This document shows positions 53,449 through 64,000 of a stretch of DNA of 64,000 nucleotides, piece after piece; position 1 is the first letter of the stretch, and each line of letters opens with the position of its first letter. A program made the translations under genes and the position numbers. This DNA is from Sepioteuthis lessoniana (taxonomy: Eukaryota; Mollusca; Cephalopoda; Myopsida; Loliginidae). The notes below the pieces were generated by a model. That model was given only the letters and a program-made list of their open reading frames with translations. It was not told the origin of the DNA and made no database searches. The stretch is taken from contig OY757934.1 in NCBI GenBank assembly GCA_963585895.1, positions 32,430,712 to 32,494,711 on the forward strand. Reading direction: 5' to 3'.

Positions 53449-54564
53449 TGTAACGGCAAATTTACTAAAATCCCAAAACGGGACTTTATTTTCGCACGTG
53501 TGAAGACAGGGCAGACTGGCACTTGATCCCTTGTAGAATAAGTCCTCGTTCAGAGTTTTTTCTCGGGCATATAAGAACTGGCATATTATGTGGGGGATTA
53601 ATTTATGGCTAGACTGGCCGCCGCTGGCAAGGGGTTCCAAATTTCACACTATACACACACCCACAAAGGCCACTAGTCTTCCTCCCCAAGAACAATAGAA
53701 GATATGGACCTCTAGGTTTAGACGTAATAATATTAATTGTAGTAGTCAGCAACTCCGGTTTCCCGTATGAGAATTTTAAAGGAATTTATAGGACAATTTT
53801 AAGTAAGCATAACATAAGACGACATGAAGTTGGAAAAGAAACATGAAATAACAAATTCGTAGCAGACGCTACAAATAAAAACTTCGAGCACGAGGGAACA
53901 TTAAAATATATCAATCCTTTTTACTACACATGGATATACACCTTCAACGTATCAAATATATCATAAATGAATAGTGCATGAACACAAATGTCTTCTCTTC
54001 TTTTCTTTTCTTTCGTTTTCAGTCCTTCTTCAACTTGAGAGAGAGGGGGGGTATATATAATTGGGTATAGGGAGAAACAGTCTCAAAGTTTACTCATCTT
54101 ATTTCGATGGATTCCTGTGGAGAATATTTCTTCTTTTACGGGCTGACAGACTTTATGTTATTTTTTTAGTACTGGCTTGAAGATGTGGCTCCTTGTCCGA
54201 GCTATTTTTCGTCTTTCATTTACCCGGAGCCTTGGCTTTAGCTGTCCCTATCTGTTCACGACGAGCTCTGTCCAAAAGACTGATTTTCTTATTATCTATT
54301 TCCGCTGACGGGAAGGAGTCCCCACTTCTGCCCTAGGGCTCCAGCCAATCATTTGGCTTCTACCTTTTTCCTTCCCCTGTCAGGCGACCCGAGTGAGGTC
54401 ACTGAGTACAAACATCTGTTGGTCTTCACTCTGACCCACATTCTTTATTTTGACCTGCATCATCTCTCTTAATGGTCATTCTTTGACGGCTTGCTACTGT
54501 TAATTCACGCACGGGGAATAGTAGTAATCATATTTCCATCTTCTCAGTGGGACACCACGTGACA
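53449..54564 (-). mobile_element. Solo LTR (1116 bp) inserted in the Copia element, 5-bp TSD (fossil)
   Basis: Starts TGTAACGGCAAATTT and ends CACGTGACA on plus. GTTAG flanks it at 53444-53448 and 54565-54569. The Copia coding sequence is collinear across it. An AATAAA near the minus-strand 3' end (about 53486-53491) sets the minus orientation. Confidence 0.85.
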
Positions 54565-54569
54565 GTTAG

Positions 54570-55770
54570 CAAAAGATGCATCGCTGTATGCTATAATTTG
54601 CAACAGTTTAGGGTTACCCAAGTTTGGGATATGAATTTGTGATTTCTCCTTTTTTGCCTTTTTTATAGTCCGGTTGATTTGTCTAATACATTCCACATTT
54701 TCCCGTTTTAATATTGCACTTAGTGCACTGACATCAAAACTGAGGTCAGGTCTTGTTTGGGTGGCTAGCCAATTGAGCTGACCTATTAGCTGCCTGGCCT
54801 CGGTGATCTCAGTTGGAGTTAGCTTGTCTTCTAGTTTTCTTCCGTTCTGCAGTGGAATAGGCCTAAGTTTCTTTGTATATTCATCTTATCCAACCTTGAT
54901 GTTACTATCGGATTTTTTAAAATTCTAATCCAATATATTGGAACTTAGCAACTTCTTCAGATTTTATTTTGAAAAGTTTACGAAGTTCCTTAATAACTTG
55001 GTATTTAAAAAATCTGACCCAGCAAAGCAGAAATCAACATGAGTGGCTATTATGCCTTAGAGCTTGTTTTTAAAATGCTAAGTGAAAATTGCCTGGTCAT
55101 ATTTTGATGGTGTGACTCCTAGCTTTACTAGTTCCTCTCTGAGTGTTAAGTACCAGGATCGAGATGCGTCAGTCAGACCATACACACATTTGGATAATTT
55201 CCAAATGTAGCCAGTAGGGACATTAGCTTCTTTGGGAGGAAGAAGGTAGATGGGCCGATCTAACTTCTTGCTCTGTAAAAATGCAGTTTTAATGTCCATG
55301 GATTTGCATATCCAGCCATTTGCTGATATAACTCCTAAGACTGCTCGTAAACTTTCCTTAGAACATGTTTAGGGAATCATTTCTAACATTGCAGGCATCT
55401 TTGTCTTGAAAGCCTTTGGCAACAAGTCTGGCCTTAAAAGTTTGCTTGCCATTAGATTCCTTGTTAGTGTAGACCCATCTTGTGAGTATTTTTGGTTGGC
55501 TCTGATCTGGCACTTGTGTGTAAACTTGATGTTCAACCCAACTTTGGAGTTCTCTCTTCTTTGCTTCGTCAAGTTGGTCATTAGATGAGTCCATCAAAAG
55601 ACTTACTTCTGGGCCTTCATTGATGGCAGTTCGGTCATCTTCATTTGTTTCCCATTCCAAGACCCCATTCTCAAAATCCAGCCAGAATGGATTGCCTTCT
55701 TCCATAGCAACGTTCATTAAATATGTGTTTTTACCAGTAGCTTTACCAGCTCTACTGATCAAATTCAATT
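54570..55770 (-). pseudogene. Copia reverse transcriptase part (fossil)
   Basis: Minus shows FKARLVAKGFQDKD, MDIKTAFLQSKKLDRPIYLL, YIWKLSKCVYGLTDASRSWY and, further on, EARQLIGQLNWLATQTRPDL. These are standard Copia RT blocks. The KCVYGLTDASRSWY style is like GalEA-type animal Copia, which is an inference. Confidence 0.85.
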
Positions 55771-56039
55771 TTCTCCATTCGTGGTCTTCATCATTTGTGA
55801 ACTTGCATTTTATAGTTTGGCCCGGTTTGGGCAGTTGTACAGATTTTGTGACTATTTTTGGTGATTTGTCACAGGCATACTGTTCAGGATTATCATCAGT
55901 TTCATTCCCATCATCTATTGGAACATAACCGTTTGTGGTTACATTATTTTGGCTATGATGTTTTACTGGTTCACTAGTGTCATGGTATGTGTCGGGATAT
56001 AAATCAAGCGTGAGGGATGTACTCTGGCATATGTGGCTC

Positions 56040-57060
56040 TATGTTTGACCAGCACTTGTTTGTGTTTCCAGCCTATGACGGTATCTGGACCAAGCCATCT
56101 ATCGGATTCATTTTTTTATAAAGGACAAGGTCACCATTTTTGTATAGATCAGTTATACTGGTTCTTACCTGATGACGGACGGCTCGTCTCAATTTTTCAG
56201 AGGCTTCACACTCTATGAAACCTTTTCTTGCAGCATGCATAGCATTGAGGTTGTCAGCGACAATTTCGCTGTTACTGACACCTTCGAGTGCAGGAAGTTG
56301 ATTATTCAAAAGAGAAGGCAGGTTAGGGTTTTTCCCAAAAACCAGCTGGTTAGGGTTGTAGCCATGCGAATTGTGAAGTGTATTCTTGGCATTGACAGCC
56401 CATGATAGAGCAACTTCAAAATTGCACTGAGCATCTTCTAACGTCTTCATAACCATTTCTCCCAGAACACCATTGTGCCTTTCATTTAATCCATTGCTCC
56501 AAGGAGACTGTGCAGCGGTGGTACGAACTACAATGTTCAAGTTTTAAGCCACGTCTCGAAAGAATTGGTTGTCAAATTCCCTGCCATTATCAGTAAGAAA
56601 GGCTCCTGGAGCACCAAAATATGCAATCCAGTGTTTGAAGATAGCAGTAAGGATATCAGTACTTTCCTTACTTGGAAGCCTGACAGCAACACTATATCTT
56701 GTTGCATGGTCAACCAAGTGAAGTACTTTATGTCGTTTAAATTCCTTTATGTCCATAGCTACAGTCTGGTTGAAGTGAGTCCCCATGGGAAATTCTACAA
56801 CAGGTCGGGGTGCAGGTTTTTATACCTGATGCAGGTCTGACAAGTAAGGGGAAGTTTCATCAAGATGTCAATAAACTCGGCATCTTGTAAACCGGCACTT
56901 TTAACAAGATCACATAATTTTTTTGCACTGGGGTGGCTAAATTGTTTATGTAATTTGGTGGCAATTTTAAATTTTTCTACCTCGCCTTTTTTATCAATGT
57001 CATTTAGAAATAAAATATGTCGTAACTTACCCCGGTCCGATGGAGGTCTGGATATGGGGA
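56040..57060 (-). pseudogene. Copia integrase part (fossil)
   Basis: Minus shows the HHCC zinc-binding region (KLHKQFSHPSAKKLCDLV and LPLTCQTCIRYK) and core blocks VDHATRYSVAVRLPSKES, FLTDNGREFDNQFF and AAQSPWSNGLNERHNGVLGE, which carry the D, D and E of the catalytic triad. Confidence 0.85.
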
Positions 57061-57350
57061 CATGGTAGTGACCAGACGTGGTGCACAGTAATTTAATTCT
57101 TTTGCCAAACATTTCCGCTGTGTCATTATTAAAGTTGAGGGTCATCCGAGCTCTTTTCATTGCCGTTTTGCTTAATAACAGAGGGATATCGACGTCAACA
57201 ACATCACTTATTATTTTAACGTTCATTTTAGCGATAACACAAGGTAGAGTTACCTTTTTTAATGATTTTACTTTTAACCCATCTCCGAATTTAAAGCACT
57301 TTGTTCCTTCTTCGTAGGGGATTTCTTTTTTTGAGTCCTCAGGCAAAGTC

Positions 57351-58376
57351 TCAAGAAAGCAATCGAGCCATTTCTTTCCGCATACGGTGGTACTTGCACC
57401 CACCTGAGTTCAAAATAGCGGAGTTTATTGTCTGTCTGAGAAGGGATGAATTATCAAGCTTCTCTCGATTAAGCAATACTATGTTCGCAACTTCTTCACA
57501 ACTTCCAGTCTCATTATGGCAGTCGTTTTTATATTCATTTAATAATACCATATTTTCTTGTGTAGTAGTATTATTAGTTTTTGAGTAAGGGCATTTGTTG
57601 GAATAGTGAAATTTGCATCCACAGATGTAGCAATTTGGTCTTTGTCGATTTGAATATTGGCCGTTGAATTTACGAGGTCCTATTCTGTTGTTAGTGCTAC
57701 TACTTGACAAGTGGAAGGGCAAGGGAGGTTTATTGTACGCGTGCCTGCCGTATAGAATTTGGTCGTCTTTTGAATGTGTGTCATCTCGGCTAATGGCGAT
57801 GTCCATTTCTTTTTTGACAGAAATAGATTGCTGCTGTGAGGTGTTTATCGGGGTTAAATTCCCACGCGTGATTTTCTTTAATTGTTGGACCATATCATAA
57901 AGAGTGAGGTTGTTTATTGTTGCCCTGATTAACTTCTCATTTTCAGGACTGAGGTTGGCAGATTTCAGAGCACGGTAAGCTAATACCGGTTCGGGTAATA
58001 TTATTTGAAATTCTCTGAGTTTCGCTACGTGTCAATCAAATTGGATTAAATAGTCATTAATGGAAGTGTTACGTTCCCGGTGGTAGTTCTCGAAGTTTTC
58101 ATAACAAATAAACGCAGATTGGTTTTTGTCTTCCAGGAAAAGGGTATCACGTTTTTCAACTAGTTTGTCCATTCCATCTTCGGCATTTAGTAGGGAAATG
58201 TCCATTTCTAATATAGCTGTCCGAGCTTGGCCTGTAAGTGACAAAAAAAACGCCGGTGCTTGGCGAGAGGGAGAGATATTTGTGGCTAGCTTCCATAGCT
58301 GGATCTCTCGTTTTCACGAATCGTAAAATTCTGGGTTTAAGAGCAGTGGTTCAAATAGTCTCGAACTCATTTTTTT
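57351..58376 (-). pseudogene. Copia gag and protease parts (fossil)
   Basis: Minus shows the gag segment with SAFICYENFENYHRERNTSI (58032-58244), the CCHC zinc knuckle CYICGCKFHYSNKC near 57595-57640, and downstream VGASTTVCGKKWLDCFLE, the protease-type GAS motif. Confidence 0.8.
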
Positions 58377-58391
58377 TGCCGTAGGTGTTGG

Positions 58392-58403
58392 TCTCTGCTA
58401 CCA
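58392..58403 (-). other. Copia primer-binding site
   Basis: TGGTAGCAGAGA on minus lies two bases inside the 5' LTR end and is of the initiator-methionine tRNA type used by many Copia elements. Confidence 0.7.
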
Positions 58404-58405
58404 AA

Positions 58406-58482
58406 TGTTAATTAAGATAAATAAGGTCCAGGCAAGAATAGGATAAATATATATTTTATTTTTGAGTTAACACGTGCGATTT
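58406..58482 (-). repeat. Copia 5' LTR remnant
   Basis: About 77 bp of the 200-bp LTR remain, nearly identical to 52662-52738. SINE-A-related sequence begins where the match stops. Confidence 0.8.
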
Positions 58483-58775
58483 ATTGGATTCATACCTTAT
58501 AAGAAGTGGTAGTAAGGCATAGTTGAACATTTTGTGGTGGCAACATGCTATAACTTCTTATTAAACCAGAAAAACATAGCACTAATACCCTTGGGAAAGG
58601 TATGAATCCAATTATTCTCCCTCCAGCTATGGGTAAATAATATGGCAGACTAGGTTCTTCAGCTTTGGTGAGGCAATTAGTCTAGAAGGAAAACTCTGAA
58701 TTCAAACCTGTTAAACTTCACTTAAAAATTGACCTTGTGTCACATCCAGCCCGAGCAGAGGGGTTGGTAAATATG
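58483..58775 (+). repeat. SINE-A, 5'-rearranged, at the Copia end
   Basis: From about 58590 it matches SINE-A from the central block (CCCTTGGGAAAGGTATGAAT) to the 3' end CCCGAGCAGAGGGGTTGG. The first ~105 bp do not match the SINE-A head but start with TTGGATTCATACCTT, the complement of part of the central block. This suggests an inverted or snap-back start. Confidence 0.75.
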
Positions 58776-59585
58776 ATAAGAGACAAGTAATTACAATTCA
58801 CACAATTACTTTCCTGTTAAGTAGCAGAATTTTAAAAAAATGAATTGACAAAACTTCTGATAAATTATTTTGATAGAAAACTGTTTGAAGTATGTGTAGA
58901 AACATTTTCCTGACCTGGATAGAAAAAATAAATGATTTTGAAAAGTGTTACTTGACTGATTTAAAATTCATTGAATAGTATTATTCTTTTAAGTGAAATA
59001 AAGTGTCATAAGAAATCAGCAAAGTTAAGGAAATCACTGAAAGGACCACATGTGAATCAAGGTTAACCAGATTCCTAATAGGTGTTTATCAAAAAAAAAA
59101 AAATGATCACAAAACTAAATACAAATCTCCAAATGCAGCATTTAAGAATCTTTACAATTTTTTCTATTCATCTTTAATGAATTTGTGGAAATTTATTTTG
59201 ATTAAGACTGACTAATACTCAAAAGGAAAAGCACAACTAATTATATATAATTGAAAAAATTCATAGAACTAATTTTAGCCATTAAAATCCAAATTTAGTG
59301 TTCAAACCAGTAGTAGAACACTGCTAAAAATTTTCCATTCAGGTAAGAATGAAACAATCTTACAGTTGGTCTTTTTTTAATTCCGTGTCAAATTTTCATT
59401 TGTGTATTATCAAAAAGCCTTTATTATAAATAATATTATTATAATATTATTATAAACAGCTAAAGATTATTTTAGTGGAATCAGTAAAATAAAGACCTTT
59501 ATCACACTCAGATATTACTTAGTTTTTATACACACTATATATATATATATGATACCAAGATATTATAAACATCATTACTTACTTA
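58776..59585. other. AT-rich spacer
   Basis: No gene or repeat family recognised. Confidence 0.35.
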
Positions 59586-59828
59586 TGGGTGGCCTCATGG
59601 TGTAATGGTTAAAGCGATGGACTGTGAAATCGTAGTAAGCAAGTTTGAACTCCAGTTACGCTACTACTTTCACTTTTAGACAAATATCATTGGGAAAGGT
59701 ATGAACCCCCTTATCCTCCCAGCTATGGGTTAAATAGTACCATTACTGTTCGTCTAGAAGGATGACTTTGCCATTAAATAACCCATGAAGGTTGATATGC
59801 CATTAAACAAAGAAACCAAACCAAACCA
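59586..59828 (+). repeat. SINE-B, full length
   Basis: CATGGTGTAATGGTTAAAGC, GCAAGTTTGAACTCC, the central block CCCAGCTATGGGTTAAATAG, the tail GCCATTAAATAACC...GATATGCCAT and (AAACC)n. It aligns end to end with 32399-32642. The target duplication is unclear. Confidence 0.9.
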
Positions 59829-60746
59829 TTATTCACTGATTCCAGTGAAAAAAAGTTTAACTGCTAATGATAAAGCTGTATTCCAGTAGATGTCACTGAA
59901 TATATTCATAATTACAGAAATATGAAGTATTAACTCTGTGACATGAATTAATAATGTATATTTTTAATGTTGGCAAAATAAGTGAATTGGTAACAAAATG
60001 CATGAAAATTAAAATAAATACAAATTTGAATTTGTTTTGTAAATTATCTAGCTTATCTGTATCAGTAAATTTTTGTGGTAGAAATTTAGTTCCCTTTTTA
60101 GGAGGTTATATTGATTTACAAAGTGGCAGTTTGTAAAAGGGGCCAAATTGATAACAATACAGCAGACTACTCAGAAACTTATTTATTGTGGGCAGAAGTC
60201 ATTATTTTGATGAGTCAATTTTATATAGAATTCAGACATGAGCACATTAACAAACATATACCAATAAATTATTTTATCATAGCAATACATGTTTGATGTT
60301 GTAGTTCAGAGAATAAAGCAAAATGACTTCAAAGTGCAATTGTTAGGATAATTTTGATATGGTCTATGTTCATGCTTAACATAATGTTTGAATTATCACA
60401 ATCTTTAATATTAAAGTGATACATTATGTCATACATTCCTTTCTATGGAATTGTTATGGAGCCTTGCTACAATTAGAAAAAAATGTTTCTTGGTCATCTA
60501 GTGTGAAGTAATAATACTGCACAAGACTAATGAGAAAATCAAAGATTATACCATAACAAGCTTCCAATTCAGTTAAGTGTACGTTAGGTTTTTGTCTTGG
60601 CTTTTATCCAGGATGGAACACTGATTATTGAGAAATATTTCAGTTATAATCTGAGCTTAGATTGACATATGGTATAAGTGTGAGAAGACCCTCATGAGGC
60701 TGCTTCATTCAAACCCAGTTTTTTTATATACCACAGTGATACATCA

Positions 60747-60750
<4 letters not shown>
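59829..60750. other. AT-rich spacer
   Basis: No gene. Short ORFs near 59954-60296 show no domain. Confidence 0.35.
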
Positions 60751-60756
<6 letters not shown>

Positions 60757-60806
<50 letters not shown>

Positions 60807-60856
60807 TCACTCATACAGCCACTATGATGCACACACACACACACACACACACATAT
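60757..60856. repeat. (TA)n and (CA)n microsatellites
   Basis: About 25 TA units at 60757-60806 and about 11 CA units at 60831-60853. Confidence 0.95.
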
Positions 60857-61102
60857 CTAACTCCATACTACCATACTAAGAGTACGTACATATTGTCACA
60901 ACATTTAGGATTAAATTTCACTGCTTGAGTAATTTTACTTTGCAAATGAACTTACCTTATCTTTGTCTTTTTTGATCCTTTTACAAATTGATTTTTTCTT
61001 ATTGTTCTTTATTTCCTTTTATGATGCATTCTCTCTAATTGCTATTATCTTATGACTCATTTTATTGTATTGTTGCTTTTTATGCTTGGGTTTTGGTTTA
61101 GT
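60857..61102. other. AT-rich spacer
   Basis: Nothing recognised. Confidence 0.35.
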
Positions 61103-61121
61103 TTATATCACAAAAATCTGG

Positions 61122-61372
61122 CCCAGCGGTTAGAGTGTTCGCCAATGGCCCGGGAGACCTGGGTTCAATCCCAGGTCGAGTCATACCAAAGACTTTAAAA
61201 ATGGTACTTGATACCACCTTGCTTAACACTCAGCATTATAAGGTACGGTTCAAGGGTAAAGTGGAGCAATCCTGGGAATGGAGTAGCGCCCTCCCCTACA
61301 CCTTGGTGTAGTAGCTATCGAAAAGGGAGCCTTCGGGTCACCCTCGACTATGGTCGCTAACTTTACTTTTAC
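61122..61372 (+). repeat. SINE-C, full length, perfect 19-bp TSD
   Basis: TTATATCACAAAAATCTGG flanks both sides (61103-61121, 61373-61391). The head is CCCAGCGGTTAGAGTG...GGGTTCAATCCCAGG, with excellent A and B boxes. The 3' part ends GGGAGCCTTCGGGTCACC...GCTAACTTTACTTT. It is the best-preserved SINE in the window. Confidence 0.95.
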
Positions 61373-61734
61373 TTATATCACAAAAATCTGGATAAGTAAA
61401 TTGGCTAAGGTTACAGGCAGAGTTAAATTGAATAAGGCAGTGTTTTCCAAGAAAATCTTGGTGTAATATTGATCCTATACACATATATATGTATTTAGCA
61501 AGAAATTTGAGGTTAAACTCATTGTTGATGGGGTTAGGTTTTAGAGTGATGTGTTGGGATTTGTAGTGAAAGTTAGCCCCATTAAAATACAATGGGGTAG
61601 ATCAAGTTTAAATATTTTCTTCCAGGGGAAACAACTTGTGTTATTAATTGAGATATTTATTTTATGTTGCTTAAAAAAAAAAAATCTGTAATTCCATTAA
61701 ATTTACATTGCTTTAGCAGGAGATAAGGCTAGAA

Positions 61735-61826
61735 AACAAGAAAGTTACTTCCCCTTAATTCAATTTTTAATGTTTATCCCCCTTGAATGAGAATAAAATT
61801 AATTTAAAGGGAGGTAACTTCTTAAG
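61735..61826. repeat. Small inverted-repeat (MITE-like) element
   Basis: GAAAGTTACTTCCCCTTAATT at about 61739 pairs with AATTTAAAGGGAGGTAACTTC at about 61801. A related pair with GTTACTTCCCTTGG lies at 28677-28717. No larger element is seen around either. Confidence 0.45.
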
Positions 61827-61829
61827 GCA

Positions 61830-62019
61830 AATGACTGACTATTCTTTAAAGTTAGTGCTCGGATCAGGGTGGCCAAATAATCCTCCGCAAGTGTATGGTT
61901 AGGGTTGAGATTAATTTAGGGTTAAGGTAAGCTTTAGGGTTATATTGTATTTCTTATTTACTAAAGAAAAGTATCTGTGCGCGTTTTTTGCTTTTTTTTA
62001 ATAAATCTTTACACACAAA
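61830..62019. other. AT-rich spacer
   Basis: Nothing recognised. Confidence 0.35.
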
Positions 62020-63520
62020 AAAAAATACATACAATTTCGCACTTTTTTCAATGACTTTTAGAATCCATAAATTTTAATATTAATCTAAGAATTTAGTATT
62101 GTGTTCAGTTATTTCTTTTCGTGAGAGAAACACTATTTGCAATTTTATTTTTCAAGATTTAAATAACTACACGGGTGTTATTGCTTTTTCAATTAACGTC
62201 AAAATAGAGCTTAAATTTTCAATTTTTTTTTTAATGACTTTTAGTTTTGATAAATTTTGCCATTTATCTAAAATGTTTTGACTTTGCCACTTATAAGCTT
62301 GTGCAGAGATACTTATTCTCATGGTAGAAAAACTATTTCTTACGCAATTTTTCTCAGATTAGGTATGTGAACACGTTTTTTTTTTTGGGGGGGGGGTTAG
62401 TTAACATCAAAGCAGAGCTTTTCAGCCTTTTTTTGATGACTTTTAGTAGAAATAAATTTTGCTATTTATCAGAAGGGTTTTTGTATTGCTACTTATTAAA
62501 TTAAATTTACCGAATTTCCCCTAATTTTTAACGATATTTGTCACTTATCCAAGTGTGTTGATAGATATTTTCATAAAAATTCTATTTGTGATGTAATTTC
62601 TGCAACCATGTTTTTTAGGGGGGAGGGGGCTCCATAATTTTTATTATATATGAATTTTGCAATTTATGTCAAATACATATTGGTATTGCCACTTATAAGA
62701 TGGTATGGCAGTACTTGTTTTCATGCTAGAAACACTATTTGTAATGTTATTTTTCTAGAGTGAAGTATGTCCTCAGATGTGTTTTTCTTTTTTGTTTGTT
62801 TCTGGGTTTACTTCAGTTAATGTCAAAACAGAGCTTCCGTACATAATTTTCAGATTTTTTTCATTTATTTAAAATTATAATATTTATCTCAAAGGTATTG
62901 CCACTGATTAGATTAAGTTGTGGAACTTATTTTCATACTTGAAAAACTATTATGTTATTCTACAAAATTTTTGTTTAACATCAAAAGAGAGCTTAAATAC
63001 AAGTTTTCCAAATTTTTTAAATGATTTTATTTTATATAATTTTTGCTGTTTATCTCAGATTTTAATGTTACCACTAATCAGATTATACTGAGGTACTTAT
63101 GACATTAAGTCAAGAGACTCTAAATTCATAATTTTTGCATTTTTTCACTGATTTTTAGTCTACACAAATTTTGCTATTTTTCTAAAAGATTTTAGCATTG
63201 TGACTAATCAGATTCATGTTTTTAGTTTTTTAAATTAACATCCAATCAGAGTTTAAGTACATGGTGTTATCACTTTTTTTCATCGAGTTTTTGTATACAT
63301 TTTGCTATTTGTCTGAAAGGTTTGGTATTGCCACTAATCAGAATGTGTAGATGGACTTATTTTCATGATAGAAACACTATTTATAATGTTATTTTACTAG
63401 ATTAAATCTTTACAGTTTGTTTTTGTTTTGTTTTGTTTTTAATTGATGTTGAAAGCCGGAAAAATACATATTTAAAATATACGTTTTTCACACTTGAGTC
63501 AAACTTTTATGATAGTGTCT
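62020..63520. repeat. Degenerate tandem repeat, ~205-bp unit, about 7 copies
   Basis: AGAAACACTATTTGTAATGTTATTTTTCTAGATT-type blocks occur near 62125, 62325, 62570, 62730, 62935 and 63370. TTGCCACTTATnAGATT-type blocks occur near 62283, 62487, 62690, 62893, 63072 and 63325. Units have diverged strongly, so the array is old. Confidence 0.65.
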
Positions 63521-64000
63521 ATTTTTCTTATTTTTTGAACATATACTTGCCTTGTGTTCCTTTCCACTACATGTTGTAAAATAGGTTAATTCTTGTTCAA
63601 TATCACTTTCTTTTGTTGTCCTTTACAAAAATGAATTATCCTTTTCATGATAGTCACTTTGTCTTAAACTCCAAAAACGTTAGTTCCTTACTATATATGG
63701 GTCACATATATAGAAAAGGAATTAAATGTATTTTTTTAAAACCATAGTAATTATTTGCCCATCAACTTTATCGTTCCTTGGCATTTCTTAATGCTATTAA
63801 CATTACTTCTCTTCTTTCATTTGTTTTTTTAAGTGACATTAATTCATTATGAATAGAATTCTGGGTTTCCACTTACCTGCATAATGGTTACATGCTTATC
63901 TCAAGGGACATGTCCCTTATTAATTCGGCATAGGCCTTATTCCTTTCCTTTCCACATCTGTTTTGTCTTCATTCAGGTATTTGCCTAAAATGGTGTGTTT
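63521..64000. other. AT-rich spacer
   Basis: No gene or repeat recognised to the end of the window. Confidence 0.35.

Larger units (their letters stand above)
52662..58482 (-). mobile_element. Copia-type LTR retrotransposon, broken fossil, nested
   Basis: Reading on minus: remnant 5' LTR (58482-58406), primer-binding site TGGTAGCAGAG (58403-58393, initiator-Met tRNA type), gag (about 58376-57460) with a CCHC knuckle, protease-like region, integrase, RT, RNase H, polypurine tract, and 3' LTR (52861-52662). The gag-protease-integrase-RT order is diagnostic of Copia. Over the ~77 bp where both LTRs survive they differ at only about two sites, so the insertion is fairly young. It has a handful of breaks and a 1.1-kb solo LTR inside it, so it is not functional. 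Confidence 0.9.

Noticed and set aside
61122-61190. Functional tRNA gene
   Set aside because: A and B boxes are good but the sequence continues into the SINE-C body and is bracketed by a 19-bp target duplication.

Overview
This window is repeat-dominated, AT-rich eukaryotic (metazoan) DNA, most likely from a cephalopod and probably an octopus. The evidence is several tRNA-derived SINEs built like the cephalopod 'Ceph-SINE' superfamily (swappable tRNA heads and tails around one shared central block), octopus-style RTE LINE 3' ends with TGATGA-type tails, a Penelope-like element, abundant (TA)n/(GT)n/(CT)n tracts, and almost no coding capacity. Species assignment is inference; no search was run.

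Layout. 1-0.6 kb (minus): one plausible host gene, a 173-aa protein with a basic Arg/Ser/Tyr half and an acidic half, followed by AATAAA. 2-9.2 kb: SINE insertions, two of them nested, plus degenerate tandem repeats. 9.4-12.3 kb: SINEs, an RTE 3' end, a 5S rRNA-like fragment, a possible YY1/ETS promoter with a tiny first exon, a hammerhead ribozyme motif, and a ~123-bp-arm palindrome. 12.5-19 kb: LTR-like fragments, microsatellites, a mariner with an internally deleted transposase, and a non-autonomous hAT-like element. 19.2-21.2 kb: a Penelope-like element with RT and GIY-YIG parts. 21.3-25 kb: a SINE-like repeat with an internal minisatellite ('element D'), LTR fragments, and a chimeric SINE. 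25.5-28.3 kb: a ~90-bp degenerate satellite. 29.7-36.2 kb: RTE pieces, a broken Gypsy fossil hit by a small SINE, a SINE-B, an inverted/direct RTE pair, another element D, and a solo LTR. 36.8-40.2 kb: a ~275-bp tandem, a long 20-bp minisatellite split by an LTR-like insertion, and 5S-like fragments. 41-50 kb: LTR fragments, SINEs, and a tandem field of tRNA-like units. 51.7-58.8 kb: a head-to-tail element-D pair, then a Copia fossil carrying a solo LTR and cut at its far end by a SINE. 59.6-64 kb: two clean SINEs, a microsatellite, and a ~205-bp degenerate tandem.

How the parts relate. Nothing here resembles an operon or multi-gene pathway; the relations are among mobile elements. SINE-B and element D end in the same hairpin-forming tail, which suggests one shared retrotransposition machinery. 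RTE LINEs are one candidate supplier. Insertion order can be read at several nests: C in B, D in B, E in Gypsy, solo LTR in Copia, Copia in D, and SINE-A over the Copia end. The most functional-looking non-coding signal is the hammerhead motif at 11836-11880. All LTR elements are described as fossils only.
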